From contig MKUO01000008.1 of assembly GCA_001897855.1 (NCBI GenBank), positions 62,001 through 126,000 of the forward strand: DNA of 64,000 nt, read 5' to 3'. Every line of letters begins with the position of its first letter. Positions within the stretch are counted from its first letter, which is position 1. A program made the translations under genes and the position numbers. Below the pieces are notes generated by a model. It was not told where the DNA came from, ran no database searches, and was given only the letters and a program-made list of their open reading frames with translations. The stretch is from Bacteroidetes bacterium 43-93. Its GTDB lineage: Bacteria > Bacteroidota > Bacteroidia > Chitinophagales > Chitinophagaceae. Shown in pieces: positions 8,789 to 18,000 of the stretch.

Positions 8789-9745
8789 ATGAAGTTTTTC
8801 ACGAAGGAAGCAAGGATTGGATTATTAGTCGCATCGTCACTGTTGATATTTGTTGCAGGATTCTACTTCCTCAAAGGCTCTAATATATTTTCGGGGGAAC
8901 ATAAGTACAACGCATATTTCAATGATGTGCAGGGGCTGCAGGCCTCCTCTGCTGTGCAGGTAAAGGGTCTTAATATAGGTAAAGTAAGTAAAATATCCCT
9001 TGAAAAAGACGGCCGGGTAAAGGTGGTAATATCGGTAAGCAAGAAGATACTGGTGACGCCGGGATCCACTATCAGCCTTGCTTCCGCGGACCTTTTAGGC
9101 ACGAAAGTATTACAGCTGGCTATTGCGCCGGGCGCTACGCAGCTGGAAGATGGTTCTGTATTGCCCACATCTATAGAAGGAGGTATCCTTGATAACCTGT
9201 CCGGAGAGATATCGCCGCTCATTAATGATGTAAGGCATGTAGTAGCTACTCTTGACACCGTATTACTTGGCGTTAACAGTATGCTGAACCAGGATACCCG
9301 TCAAAGACTTACCAACAGTGTAGCATCACTGGAAGTGACCATGAATAACTTTTCAAGCATTTCTGCCAAGCTAAACAATGAAAGTGACCACCTGGCCTCT
9401 GTAATACGAAATGCAAACAGCATTACAGGCAACCTGGCTGCCAATAATCAACAGATCACCAACATCATTCATAATGCGGAGGGTATCAGCAATCAATTAT
9501 CTAATGCACCTATACAGGAAACTGTGAAGGAACTGAATGCTACCATTACCCAGCTACAGGGTGTAATGGACAAGATCAACAGTAACCAGGGATCGCTGGG
9601 GATGATGGTAAACGACAAGCAGCTGTACAACAACCTAAGCGAGACGCTGAAAACACTGAACTTATTGATCGGGGACATAAATGCCCATCCTTCCCGTTAT
9701 ATCAATGTGACTATCTTTGGCAGGAAAAACAAGGATACACACTAA
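8789..9745 (+). CDS. MCE/MlaD family lipid-transport protein
   Basis: A 318-aa protein with one N-terminal membrane helix (about residues 8-26, IGLLVASSLLIFVAGFYFL) and an MCE domain (about 38-118: YNAYFNDVQGLQASSAVQVKG, then GSTISLASADLLGTKVLQL). A long helical tail rich in Asn/Ser/Ile follows. MlaD proteins are the periplasmic substrate-binding subunits of ABC lipid transporters. The MlaE permease and MlaF ATPase are not adjacent. I chose the ATG at 8789 over 8750 because it starts the membrane helix correctly and lies after the -7 element. It is followed 11 nt later by an OstA-like gene, suggesting an envelope operon. Confidence 0.9.
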   Translation: MKFFTKEARIGLLVASSLLIFVAGFYFLKGSNIFSGEHKYNAYFNDVQGLQASSAVQVKGLNIGKVSKISLEKDGRVKVVISVSKKILVTPGSTISLASADLLGTKVLQLAIAPGATQLEDGSVLPTSIEGGILDNLSGEISPLINDVRHVVATLDTVLLGVNSMLNQDTRQRLTNSVASLEVTMNNFSSISAKLNNESDHLASVIRNANSITGNLAANNQQITNIIHNAEGISNQLSNAPIQETVKELNATITQLQGVMDKINSNQGSLGMMVNDKQLYNNLSETLKTLNLLIGDINAHPSRYINVTIFGRKNKDTH

Positions 9746-9756
9746 TTGAACGTCCA

Positions 9757-11433
9757 TTGAGCGTGCCCGTATTTAACAGAGCCTGGCAGGGGTTATTCAT
9801 CTTTATAGTTGCATTTTGCAGCGTGCAGGATGCATTTGCGCAAAAAAAGGCAGCGGATACATCCGGCAGAGTACCGGTAGAATTGTTGCCGGGCATACAA
9901 AACCTGTATGTAATTCAAACAGATTCAGGAGATATAGATAAGTTGATAGGCAACGTGGCACTGAAGCAGGGTGAAACCACTATGTATTGCGACAGCGCTT
10001 ATTTCAACCTGACGAAGAATGTGGTAGAAGCATTTGGCAATGTGCATGTGATACAGCCCGGCAGCGAAGCCCAGAGCGACTATATGCGTTACCTGGGAAA
10101 TAAAAAGCTGGCGTACATGCGTACCAATGTGATGCTTACAGATGGGAAAAGCCATCTATGGTCGGAAGAAGTAGAATATAATACCCTAACAAAGATTGGT
10201 ACGTATACGCAAGGTGGCACATTGCAGGATAGCAGTACTACGTTATCCAGTAACTCCGGGGTATATGATATGAGATCAAAGGACTCGAGGTTTACCGGAG
10301 AGGTGATCATTACAGACCCGAAGTATAATATTGTATCGGACGACCTGGGATATAATACGGATACCAAGATAGTTACCTTTTATGCACCGTCGGTTGTAAC
10401 AAGCGATAGTTCGATATTACACACAAGCTGCGGAACCTATAATACCATAGACCAGATCGCTCATTTTCCATGCAGGTCATCAGTTGTTAATGAAGACCAG
10501 TATGTGGAAGCTGACTCGCTGGACCATAACCGTAAGACCGGTTTTGGACATGCTACGGGCCATGTTTATGCACTGGATACATCGCACCACACAACACTAT
10601 ACTGCGGCCGTGTTGATTTCAACGAAAAAAAGAAAACTACCGTGGCAACCATTAAACCTGTATTGAAACAGGTGAACGATAAAGACAGCCTATTTATAAG
10701 GGCAGATACATTATTTTCTTTCCCCGCACCACATAAAGGGCAGCATGTATCCATACAAGATGCTTTTTATAAACCAATCGCCGCCCCAGTGGTAAAAGCC
10801 GGTAAGGGCAAAGTAAAAAAAGCGCTGGCAGTCACGGATTCTGCCGAGGCCGACACAAGTAAGTTTAGAAATTTTATAGGCTATCACCATGTGCTGATAT
10901 TTTCGGATTCTATGCAGGGCAAATGCGATAGTATCAGCTATACCCAACAGGATTCTACGATCCGGATGATGTATGACCCGATTGTATGGTCGAGAAAGAG
11001 CCAGATAACGGGTGACACAATATTGATGTACCTGGATAGCAGCAGTATTAAAAAGATATACGTGCCTAATAATGCCTTTATGGTATCGCAATCGGGGCCG
11101 GCTAAAGCCCGGATGTATGACCAGGTGCAGGGGCGTACCCTTACAGGCTATTTTAAGAACGGGAATATCGACTTCCTTATTGTTAAACCAGATGCGCAAA
11201 CCATTTATTATCCCAAAGATGAGTCCGGCGCCTATATAGGCGTGGAAGAAGCCACCAGCAATATTATGAAGGTTTATTTTAAGGACGAAGACCTGGATCA
11301 TATATTGCTGGAGCAGGATGTGAAAACCAAGCTGACACCCATGGGTAAAGCAGATATACCCGGTATGAAACTGCCCAGGTTCAAATGGCTTATCAGCAAG
11401 CGTCCGCGTAAAAAAGAAGATTTATTTAAATAG
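9757..11433 (+). CDS. OstA/LptA-like organic solvent tolerance domain protein
   Basis: A 558-aa exported protein starting with TTG, 11 nt after the MCE gene. The signal peptide runs to about residue 29 (VQDAFAQ). Repeated OstA beta-jellyroll units follow (GDIDKLIGNVALKQGETTMYCDSAYFNL, given here in parts: VALKQGETTMYCDSA, VEAFGNVHVIQPG, FTGEVIITDP). LptA/OstA folds form the periplasmic bridge for lipopolysaccharide. Coupling to an MCE protein suggests an outer-membrane lipid or LPS path. A basic C-terminus (KRPRKKEDLFK) ends the protein. No ATG alternative keeps the signal peptide intact. Confidence 0.85.
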   Translation: MSVPVFNRAWQGLFIFIVAFCSVQDAFAQKKAADTSGRVPVELLPGIQNLYVIQTDSGDIDKLIGNVALKQGETTMYCDSAYFNLTKNVVEAFGNVHVIQPGSEAQSDYMRYLGNKKLAYMRTNVMLTDGKSHLWSEEVEYNTLTKIGTYTQGGTLQDSSTTLSSNSGVYDMRSKDSRFTGEVIITDPKYNIVSDDLGYNTDTKIVTFYAPSVVTSDSSILHTSCGTYNTIDQIAHFPCRSSVVNEDQYVEADSLDHNRKTGFGHATGHVYALDTSHHTTLYCGRVDFNEKKKTTVATIKPVLKQVNDKDSLFIRADTLFSFPAPHKGQHVSIQDAFYKPIAAPVVKAGKGKVKKALAVTDSAEADTSKFRNFIGYHHVLIFSDSMQGKCDSISYTQQDSTIRMMYDPIVWSRKSQITGDTILMYLDSSSIKKIYVPNNAFMVSQSGPAKARMYDQVQGRTLTGYFKNGNIDFLIVKPDAQTIYYPKDESGAYIGVEEATSNIMKVYFKDEDLDHILLEQDVKTKLTPMGKADIPGMKLPRFKWLISKRPRKKEDLFK

Positions 11434-11438
11434 CAATT

Positions 11439-11469
11439 TTGAAGATTTAAAATTTATGTTTTAGTTTTG
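11439..11469 (+). promoter_or_regulatory. Bacteroidetes-type promoter (TTG-N20-TAGTTTTG)
   Basis: TTG at 11439-11441 and TAGTTTTG at 11462-11469, spacer 20 nt, an exact fit to the Bacteroidetes housekeeping promoter. Expected transcription start near 11474, giving a leader of about 155 nt before the aminotransferase ATG. Confidence 0.65.
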
Positions 11470-11477
11470 CGCCCGAA

Positions 11478-11531
11478 ATGATGATAAATAAGCTGCATAA
11501 GAAGGTTGCCAAATGCTATACCACTCGGTAG
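11478..11531 (+). CDS. Candidate 17-aa Lys-rich leader peptide
   Basis: ATG at 11478 (or 11481) to TAG at 11529. Of 17 residues four are Lys (codons at 11490, 11499, 11502, 11511) and two are Thr. It begins only about 4-7 nt after the predicted transcription start, so translation would be essentially leaderless. Its stop codon overlaps the segment able to pair with the downstream terminator arm. Interpretation as a control peptide for the aspartokinase operon is inference. Confidence 0.35.
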   Translation: MMINKLHKKVAKCYTTR

Positions 11532-11603
11532 GCCGGGAATATCTTGTGTAGTTACTCAAAACATAATATTCGAAGCTTACCAGGAAACGGTAAGCTTTTT
11601 TTG
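11527..11603 (+). promoter_or_regulatory. Candidate transcription attenuator ahead of aminotransferase-aspartokinase
   Basis: Terminator hairpin: AAGCTTACC (11573-11581), 7-nt loop, GGTAAGCTT (11589-11597), then seven T to 11602. It ends only 26 nt before the aminotransferase ATG, downstream of the promoter. Alternative pairing: GGTAGGC (11527-11533) with GCTTACC (11575-11581), seven pairs including one G-U, would break the terminator. A ribosome finishing the leader ORF at 11531 would cover GGTAGGC; one stalled at Lys codons would leave it free. A plain terminator of a short RNA is the alternative. Confidence 0.5.
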
Positions 11604-11628
11604 TGTACATAGAAAATTTATAAAAGCA

Positions 11629-12894
11629 ATGAGCCAACTGAGCCAGCTTGCAGAAACATTGATCGGTTCCGAGATCGTCCGCCTGGGTAATGAGATCGCA
11701 GTGCGTGTGAACCGTGGTGAGAAAATCTATAATTATACCATTGGCGATTTTGATCCGCAGATATTCCCGATACCGCAAGAGCTGGAAGATGGCATTGTTG
11801 ATGCATATCGTCATAAATACACCAACTATCCTCCGGGAGATGGCGTATTGGCGCTAAGGCAGGCAGTAAGCGCATTCATAAAAGAAAGAGAAGGTATAGA
11901 ATATGCCGCAAATGAAGTGTTGATAGCAAGCGGAGGCCGTCCTCTGATCTATTCACTATTCAGGACAATTGTAAACCCGGGAGATAAAGTGATCTACGCA
12001 GTGCCATCCTGGAATAATAATCACTACACACATATGAATGGCGGTGAGCATTGCATGATAGAGGCCAAGTTGGAAAATGATTTTATGCCTACTGCTGCAG
12101 ACATAGCGCCGCATATAAAAGGTGCGTCATTGCTGTGCCTGTGTACCCCTCAGAACCCTACCGGTACTACGCTCAATAAAACCGAACTGGAAAAGATATG
12201 TGACCTTGTTTTGGAAGAGAATAAAAGAAGAGGGGAGAATGAGAAAAAGCTTTATGTGATGTTCGACCAGATGTATTTTATTCTTACCTACGGTAATACA
12301 AAGCATCATAATCCTGTTTCGCTTCGGCCGGAAATGAAAGAATATACCATTTTTGTTGATGGTATATCCAAGGCATTTGCTGCTACAGGTGTTCGCGTTG
12401 GCTGGTCTTTAGGCCCGGCAAAGGTAATAGCTAAGATGAAGGCTTTACTAAGCCACATAGGTGCATGGGCACCCATGGCAGAACAGAAAGCTGTAGCAAA
12501 ATACATAGTACAGACCGACCTTGTAGATACCTATCTTACCGGGTTTAAAAAGAGGCTGGAAGAGAGATTATGGGCTATCTATAATGGTATCATTGCGCTA
12601 AAAGAAAAAGGGTATCCTGTAGATGCCGTTACCCCGCAGGCTGCTATCTACCTTACTATTAAGATAGATCTTAAAGGCCTGCAAAGCGGTGATAATATTC
12701 TTGATACACAGTCGGATGTTACAGATTATCTATTAGGGGAAGCCAGGCTGGCAATAGTACCATTCTATGCTTTTGGTGCAGAAAAAACATCTCCCTGGTA
12801 TAGATTAAGTGTCGGTACATGCAAGATGGAAGAAGTACCTGAAATGCTGGGTGCGCTGGAAGAAGCATTGCAAAAAGTTATGGTATTGAGTTAA
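11629..12894 (+). CDS. Class I/II pyridoxal-phosphate aminotransferase (AspB-like)
   Basis: A 421-aa fold-type I aminotransferase. The PLP lysine is Lys248 in DGISKAFAATGVRVGW. Other signatures are YTNYPPGDGVLALRQAV, the cofactor-binding ASGGRPLIYS, CTPQNPTGT and FDQMYF. The start is the ATG at 11629: an upstream in-frame extension would translate straight through a terminator hairpin and lacks similarity to the family. Substrate cannot be fixed by eye, but operon partnership with aspartokinase 30 nt downstream suggests aspartate formation or an aspartate-family step. Confidence 0.85.
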   Translation: MSQLSQLAETLIGSEIVRLGNEIAVRVNRGEKIYNYTIGDFDPQIFPIPQELEDGIVDAYRHKYTNYPPGDGVLALRQAVSAFIKEREGIEYAANEVLIASGGRPLIYSLFRTIVNPGDKVIYAVPSWNNNHYTHMNGGEHCMIEAKLENDFMPTAADIAPHIKGASLLCLCTPQNPTGTTLNKTELEKICDLVLEENKRRGENEKKLYVMFDQMYFILTYGNTKHHNPVSLRPEMKEYTIFVDGISKAFAATGVRVGWSLGPAKVIAKMKALLSHIGAWAPMAEQKAVAKYIVQTDLVDTYLTGFKKRLEERLWAIYNGIIALKEKGYPVDAVTPQAAIYLTIKIDLKGLQSGDNILDTQSDVTDYLLGEARLAIVPFYAFGAEKTSPWYRLSVGTCKMEEVPEMLGALEEALQKVMVLS

Positions 12895-12924
12895 CGGTTT
12901 AAGATACAAATCACATACACACAA

Positions 12925-14190
12925 ATGCAGGTTTACAAATTTGGTGGGGCATCTATAGCCAGCCCCGAACGCATGCAGGCATTAATGCCTATTATTAAAG
13001 ACGCTACACAACCACTGATATTGGTAGTATCGGCAATTGGTAAAACTACGAATGCGCTGGAAGCAATAGTAGCAAACGCATGTAAGGGTAAGAAGCAGGA
13101 AGCGCATGATTTGGTACAAAAGCTGGAAGCAGAGCATACTGCCTATGCTAAAGAGTTGCTGGATGCAAAACATTTTGAGTCTGTTGTAAAAGAACTGAAT
13201 GTCTTTTATACAGAGCTGCAATGGGCTATAGATGATGCATCTGATACGAAGTATGACTACTCGTATGACCAGATAGTATGTATGGGTGAGTTGCTGTCTA
13301 CACGGATATTTGCAGCTTATTTACAGCAGCAAGGCTATCATTACCATTGGGTAGATGCACGCGATGTGATACGCACAGATGATACTTATCGTGATGCACG
13401 CGTTGACTGGGAATATTCTAAAAATAAAGCACAGGAAATCATAGCTCCGCTGCTTACACCCACAAGCAGCGTAATAACGCAGGGGTTCATAGGCGCTACG
13501 CAAGACAATGCTTCTGTCACATTGGGAAGAGAAGGATCGGACTATACGGCGGCTATGCTTGCTGCTATGCTTGGTGCGGAAGGTGTAACGATATGGAAAG
13601 ACGTGGAAGGCTTGCAGAACGCAGACCCTAAACAGTTTCCTAATACTGTTAAAATAGAAGCTATTACTTACCATGAAGTAATAGAAATGGCTTATTATGG
13701 TGCGCAGGTAATACATCCCAAAACCATTAAGCCTTTGCAGAATAACAATATTCCGCTTTATGTAAAATGCTTCCTTGACAAGGAGCAAAAAGGTACTGTT
13801 ATACAAAACGAGGTAAACAGTATTTTCTACCCGCCTTTGATCGTACTGAAGAAAAACCAGGTCCTGTTGCAGGTTACCTCTAAAGACTTCTCGTTCATTA
13901 CCCAGGATAAGCTTAGCGATCTTTACAGCATCCTCCACGACTTAAACATAAAAGTGAACCTGATACAGAATGCAGCTATCAGTTTTGTAGCCTGTATAGA
14001 CAATAAAGAAGACAATGTAAAAAAGCTGATCGAGGCATTGAGCAAAGACTATACTGTATTAAGCAACTATGATGTTAGCCTGCTAACAATTCGCCACTAT
14101 ACGCCCGAAATATTATTTGACCTTACCAAGAGCCGGTACGTATTGCTGGAACAGAAAACAAGGCATACGGTACAGGTAATTATGAAATAG
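12925..14190 (+). CDS. lysC: Aspartate kinase
   Basis: A 421-aa monofunctional aspartokinase, first committed step to Lys, Thr and Met. The N-terminal KFGGASIASPERM is the family signature with Ala in place of the usual Thr. The kinase core continues with VVSAIGKTTNAL, SVITQGFIGAT and TLGREGSDYTAAMLAAMLGAEGV (parts of one stretch), and WKDVEGLQNADP. The last ~130 residues form paired ACT domains (LLQVTSKDFSFITQD and VNLIQNAAISFVACID), expected to bind a feedback amino acid. Co-transcribed with the aminotransferase; a strong terminator follows. Confidence 0.92.
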   Translation: MQVYKFGGASIASPERMQALMPIIKDATQPLILVVSAIGKTTNALEAIVANACKGKKQEAHDLVQKLEAEHTAYAKELLDAKHFESVVKELNVFYTELQWAIDDASDTKYDYSYDQIVCMGELLSTRIFAAYLQQQGYHYHWVDARDVIRTDDTYRDARVDWEYSKNKAQEIIAPLLTPTSSVITQGFIGATQDNASVTLGREGSDYTAAMLAAMLGAEGVTIWKDVEGLQNADPKQFPNTVKIEAITYHEVIEMAYYGAQVIHPKTIKPLQNNNIPLYVKCFLDKEQKGTVIQNEVNSIFYPPLIVLKKNQVLLQVTSKDFSFITQDKLSDLYSILHDLNIKVNLIQNAAISFVACIDNKEDNVKKLIEALSKDYTVLSNYDVSLLTIRHYTPEILFDLTKSRYVLLEQKTRHTVQVIMK

Positions 14191-14212
14191 TTAGAGAAAG
14201 AGCACAGGTCGC

Positions 14213-14243
14213 AAGAGCAGCTTCCGGCTGCTCTTTGTTTTTC
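14213..14243 (+). terminator. Intrinsic terminator after aspartate kinase
   Basis: Perfect 9-bp stem AAGAGCAGC / GGCTGCTCTT-type arms with a 5-nt loop, followed by TGTTTTT. It closes the aminotransferase-aspartokinase operon 22 nt after the stop. Confidence 0.9.
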
Positions 14244-14337
14244 CCGCTTTTTTGACCTTGCATGTAACTTTCACGTTTCTTAAACGATTCAGTAACAAGA
14301 ATTGAATTATTTTGTATCAAAATTCATCATCAAATCA

Positions 14338-14868
14338 ATGCGTGCCGGTTTAGCAATAGCAGCATCCATAGTGTTATTTGCATCCTGTAATTTAGATAAC
14401 AGTGATGAGGCCATGCACTTAAGCATGCAAATAGGCGCTGTTAATGACTCGCTTACCTGGTACGGAAAACAATGGAGTGATGAATTGAAAGTAGCCGTAA
14501 ACAGCAAGGATTTTTCTGAGCTGCCAATGATAAGGGGTAAAATGGAAGCTTTTATTGATAGAAATGTCAATGAAATAAAGCAGATGAAGGATGTGGGTGG
14601 CTCTAAAGATCTGAGGGAAGCGGAATTGAATCTACTTTATTTTGACAGGGATTCTGTTTTGCCAAAATTCCGCTCGTTTGAATCGTTTAACAGCAACCCC
14701 AATATTAAGAATGCTGCGTATGACGAAGTTTATGAAAATACGCTGACCCAAACTTATACTTCCCTTATTAAGACGTTGCAGGGAGAGGAAGCCAAACTAA
14801 AAAGAGTGTACGACCTGCGTGATAAATACGCGGACGATAATGATTTCCCTAAGCCTATAGATAAATAG
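14338..14868 (+). CDS. Hypothetical lipoprotein
   Basis: A 176-aa protein with a lipoprotein signal (LFASC, lipidated Cys17). The mature part is helical and charged (KLKRVYDLRDKYADD near the end), without a motif I recognise. I use the ATG at 14338 because the longer frame begins with TTG at 14302 and adds a segment before a complete lipoprotein signal. Stand-alone gene between the aspartokinase terminator and smc. Likely faces the periplasm or outer membrane; function unknown. Confidence 0.7.
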   Translation: MRAGLAIAASIVLFASCNLDNSDEAMHLSMQIGAVNDSLTWYGKQWSDELKVAVNSKDFSELPMIRGKMEAFIDRNVNEIKQMKDVGGSKDLREAELNLLYFDRDSVLPKFRSFESFNSNPNIKNAAYDEVYENTLTQTYTSLIKTLQGEEAKLKRVYDLRDKYADDNDFPKPIDK

Positions 14869-15037
14869 CTAATATGATCGCTCGCACTCCGGCGCGATTT
14901 GTAAAAAATATTAGCGATTAACCTTGGTATAACAAATAGGTTGCATGTATTTCACCTGGATTTAGGCCCCGGTCCTCATATTTCAAAAATTTTATTCCCA
15001 GTTTACTCACATTCGCCGGCAAAGTATAAATATACCC

Positions 15038-15066
15038 TTGCTAAACCTGCGAATTAGTTAAATTTG
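15038..15066 (+). promoter_or_regulatory. Promoter of smc (TTG-N18-TAAATTTG)
   Basis: TTG at 15038-15040 and TAAATTTG at 15059-15066 with an 18-nt spacer, matching the Bacteroidetes consensus. It lies 24 nt before the TTG start codon of smc, which supports that start. Confidence 0.65.
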
Positions 15067-15089
15067 CTATCCCCTCAAAACTTTAAGCT

Positions 15090-18000
15090 TTGCGTTTAAA
15101 ATCGTTGGAAATAAAAGGATTTAAGTCCTTTGCAGATAAGACTCATGTGTTGTTAGACCATCCCATTACAGGTGTTGTGGGGCCTAACGGTTGTGGTAAG
15201 TCAAACATAGTGGATGCCATCCGCTGGGTTATCGGTGAGCACAAGATCAAAGCGCTCCGTTCTGATAACCTGGAAGACCTGATCTTTAACGGCTCGCGTA
15301 CAAGGTCGGGATCCGGTATGGCAGAAGTATCACTTACGTTTGAGAATACCCGTAACCTGTTGCCTACGGAGTTTACTACGGTAACCATTACCCGTAAATT
15401 CTACAAGAATGGTGAGAGTGAATACAGGCTGAATGATGTTACCTGCCGTTTGAAAGATATACATAACCTCTTCCTGGATACCGGTGTTAGTAATGATTCC
15501 TATGCCATCATAGAACTGGGTATGGTGGATGACATCATTAAGGATAAGGATGGCTCGCGTAGGCGTATGCTGGAGCAGGCTGCCGGCATATCTATCTACA
15601 AGACCCGTAAGAAAGAGGCAAAACAAAAGCTGGATGCTACGGAGCAAGACCTTGCACGTATCGAAGACCTGCTTTTTGAAATAGGAAATAACCTTCGTAC
15701 ACTGGAAAGCCAGGCAAAGAAAGCGGAACGTTACTTCCAGATAAAAGGAGAATATAAAACTGTAAGCATAGAGTTGGTGAAGGCTTCGTTAGAGCAATTT
15801 AACGATCAGTACAAGACCTTGAACGAGCAACACGATGCAGAAACAGACAGGCGTACGCAACTGGAAGCTATTGTAGCAACAGAAGAAGCGGTTGTAGAAC
15901 AGGACAAAGTAAAGCTCATAGAAAAAGAACAGGAGCTGAACGGCCTGCAAAAGCAATTCAATGAACTGATAAACCGCGTACGACAGCTGGAAAGTGATAA
16001 ACGCCTTGCTGCACAAAGGCTGGAGCACCTGAAAGATCGTGAAAAGAACCTGACAGAATTTCTGGCCGGCGCCGGTATGCAATTGCAAAGCCTGGAAGAC
16101 TCCATCACATTTGCAGAAAAGCAAATAGAGCAGGAGACAGAAGGCATTGAAAAGCTGCGCGATGAGCTGGAAAGCCTGCGTGGTATAGTGGACGAAAAAC
16201 GCGAAGCCTTCGATAGCAAGAAAAGAATACTGGAGCAACTGCGTGCCGAATACCAGGGCAAACAACGTAGCCAGTTTGATGCCGAGAAGAAAGTGGCCAT
16301 TGCAGACACCTCTGTAATGAACCTGCAGCGCAGCATACAGCAAATACAAGATGAGAAAGCGCAACGCAGCAGCCAGATAACGCAACTGAGTAATGAAAAG
16401 CGCGATGCGGAAGGCGACCTGGAGCAGAAGAACGATGATCTGCAAGCGCTGATAACCAAGCAGGAAGAAGTAAAAACTAAAATATTACAAAGCCAGGAGC
16501 AACTGGAATCTTTACGCGCACAATCTGTTGACGAGAACCGTAAACTGGATGCACGCCGTAACGAGCATGACCTGTTGAAGTCTCTGGTGGAAAGCCTGGA
16601 AGGTTATCCTGACAGTATCAAGTTCCTGAAGAAGAATAAGGAATGGAATAGCAATGCACCGTTGTTGTCTGATGTATTCGTTGTTCAGAATGAATATCGT
16701 ACGGCATTAGAGAACTTGCTGGATAACTACCTGAACTATTATATCGTTAATGATATTAACGAAGCTGCGCAGGCGGTACACTTACTGGACACAAATAAAA
16801 AAGGTAAGGCAAACTTCTTTATCCTCAACCAGTTTCAGCAATATAAAGCGGATCAGCATAATGTGCCCGAGGGCCTGATACCTGCGCTCAGTGTGATTAA
16901 TGTAGATGATCAATACATGCCATTGGCAGAGCATTTGCTGGGCCATGTGTACATTGCTACAAGTGAAAATGCAGTTACCGATGCTGCTATGCTGAATGGT
17001 AATGTGATAGTAGAGAAGAGTGGCAAGATGGTGCGCGGCAAGTACACTTTAGGCGGTGGTTCCATCGGCCTGTTCGAAGGTAATAAGATAGGGCGTGCTA
17101 AAAACCTGGAACGCCTTGCTAAAGAGATCGAAGAACTCACTGCTACGACTGCACAGCTGAAGCAATATATCAGCGACACACAAACGTTGATCACGGGCTT
17201 TAACCAGGAGTTGAATGACCGTGCTATTGAGCAAACAAAGCAGGAAATCAACAGGTTGCAAAACCATATAGTAAACCTCGCTAACAGGATCGAGAACTTT
17301 GAGCACCTGAACCAAACAGGGGAGCATCGTTTACAAGACCTGCAAGAGCAGTTGGAAGACACACATAGCAACACTGCAGATACTCGCAGCGAACTGGAAG
17401 CTATCAATGAACAATTGCAATCTTTGCAGCAAAACATACAGCAAGCTGAAGGTGAATTCCAAAGCGTAGAGCAGGAATTCAATATGGCTACCCAGCAGTA
17501 TAACAATCATAACATTCAATATACCCGCCAGCAAAGCAAGCTGGAGGGATTGAAGCAGGAGCTGAATTTCCGCAGTAACCAGTTGAACGACCTGAAACGC
17601 CAGATAACAAGCAATAGCGAGCAACTGGAACGGATCTCGGGTCAACTGGCAGAGACAGAAACTCAATTGCATGCTGGTGACAATGAATTATATGAATTGC
17701 TGTCGCGCAAAGAAGCTGAAGAGAAAACGCTAAATGAAAAAGACAGGCTTTACTATGAAATGCGTAATGCCATATCTGCACAGGAAGGTCAGCTGAACCA
17801 AAAGCGTCGCGAGAAAGAACATGCCGAAACATTGCTAAATAGCATTAAGGATCAGCTCAATGATATGAAGTTGAAACTTGCCGGTATGAAAGAGCGCCTG
17901 AGCGTAGAATTTAAGGTGAACCTGGATGAAATACTGGACGAAGCACGCACCGGCGAACTTACTGTAGATGAATTAACTGCCGAAGCGGAAAGGATGAAAA

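Noticed and set aside
11506-11628. In-frame N-terminal extension of the aminotransferase (41 residues)
   Set aside because: It reads straight through the terminator hairpin and its T run, starts with TTG, and has no aminotransferase-like sequence; the ATG at 11629 fits.
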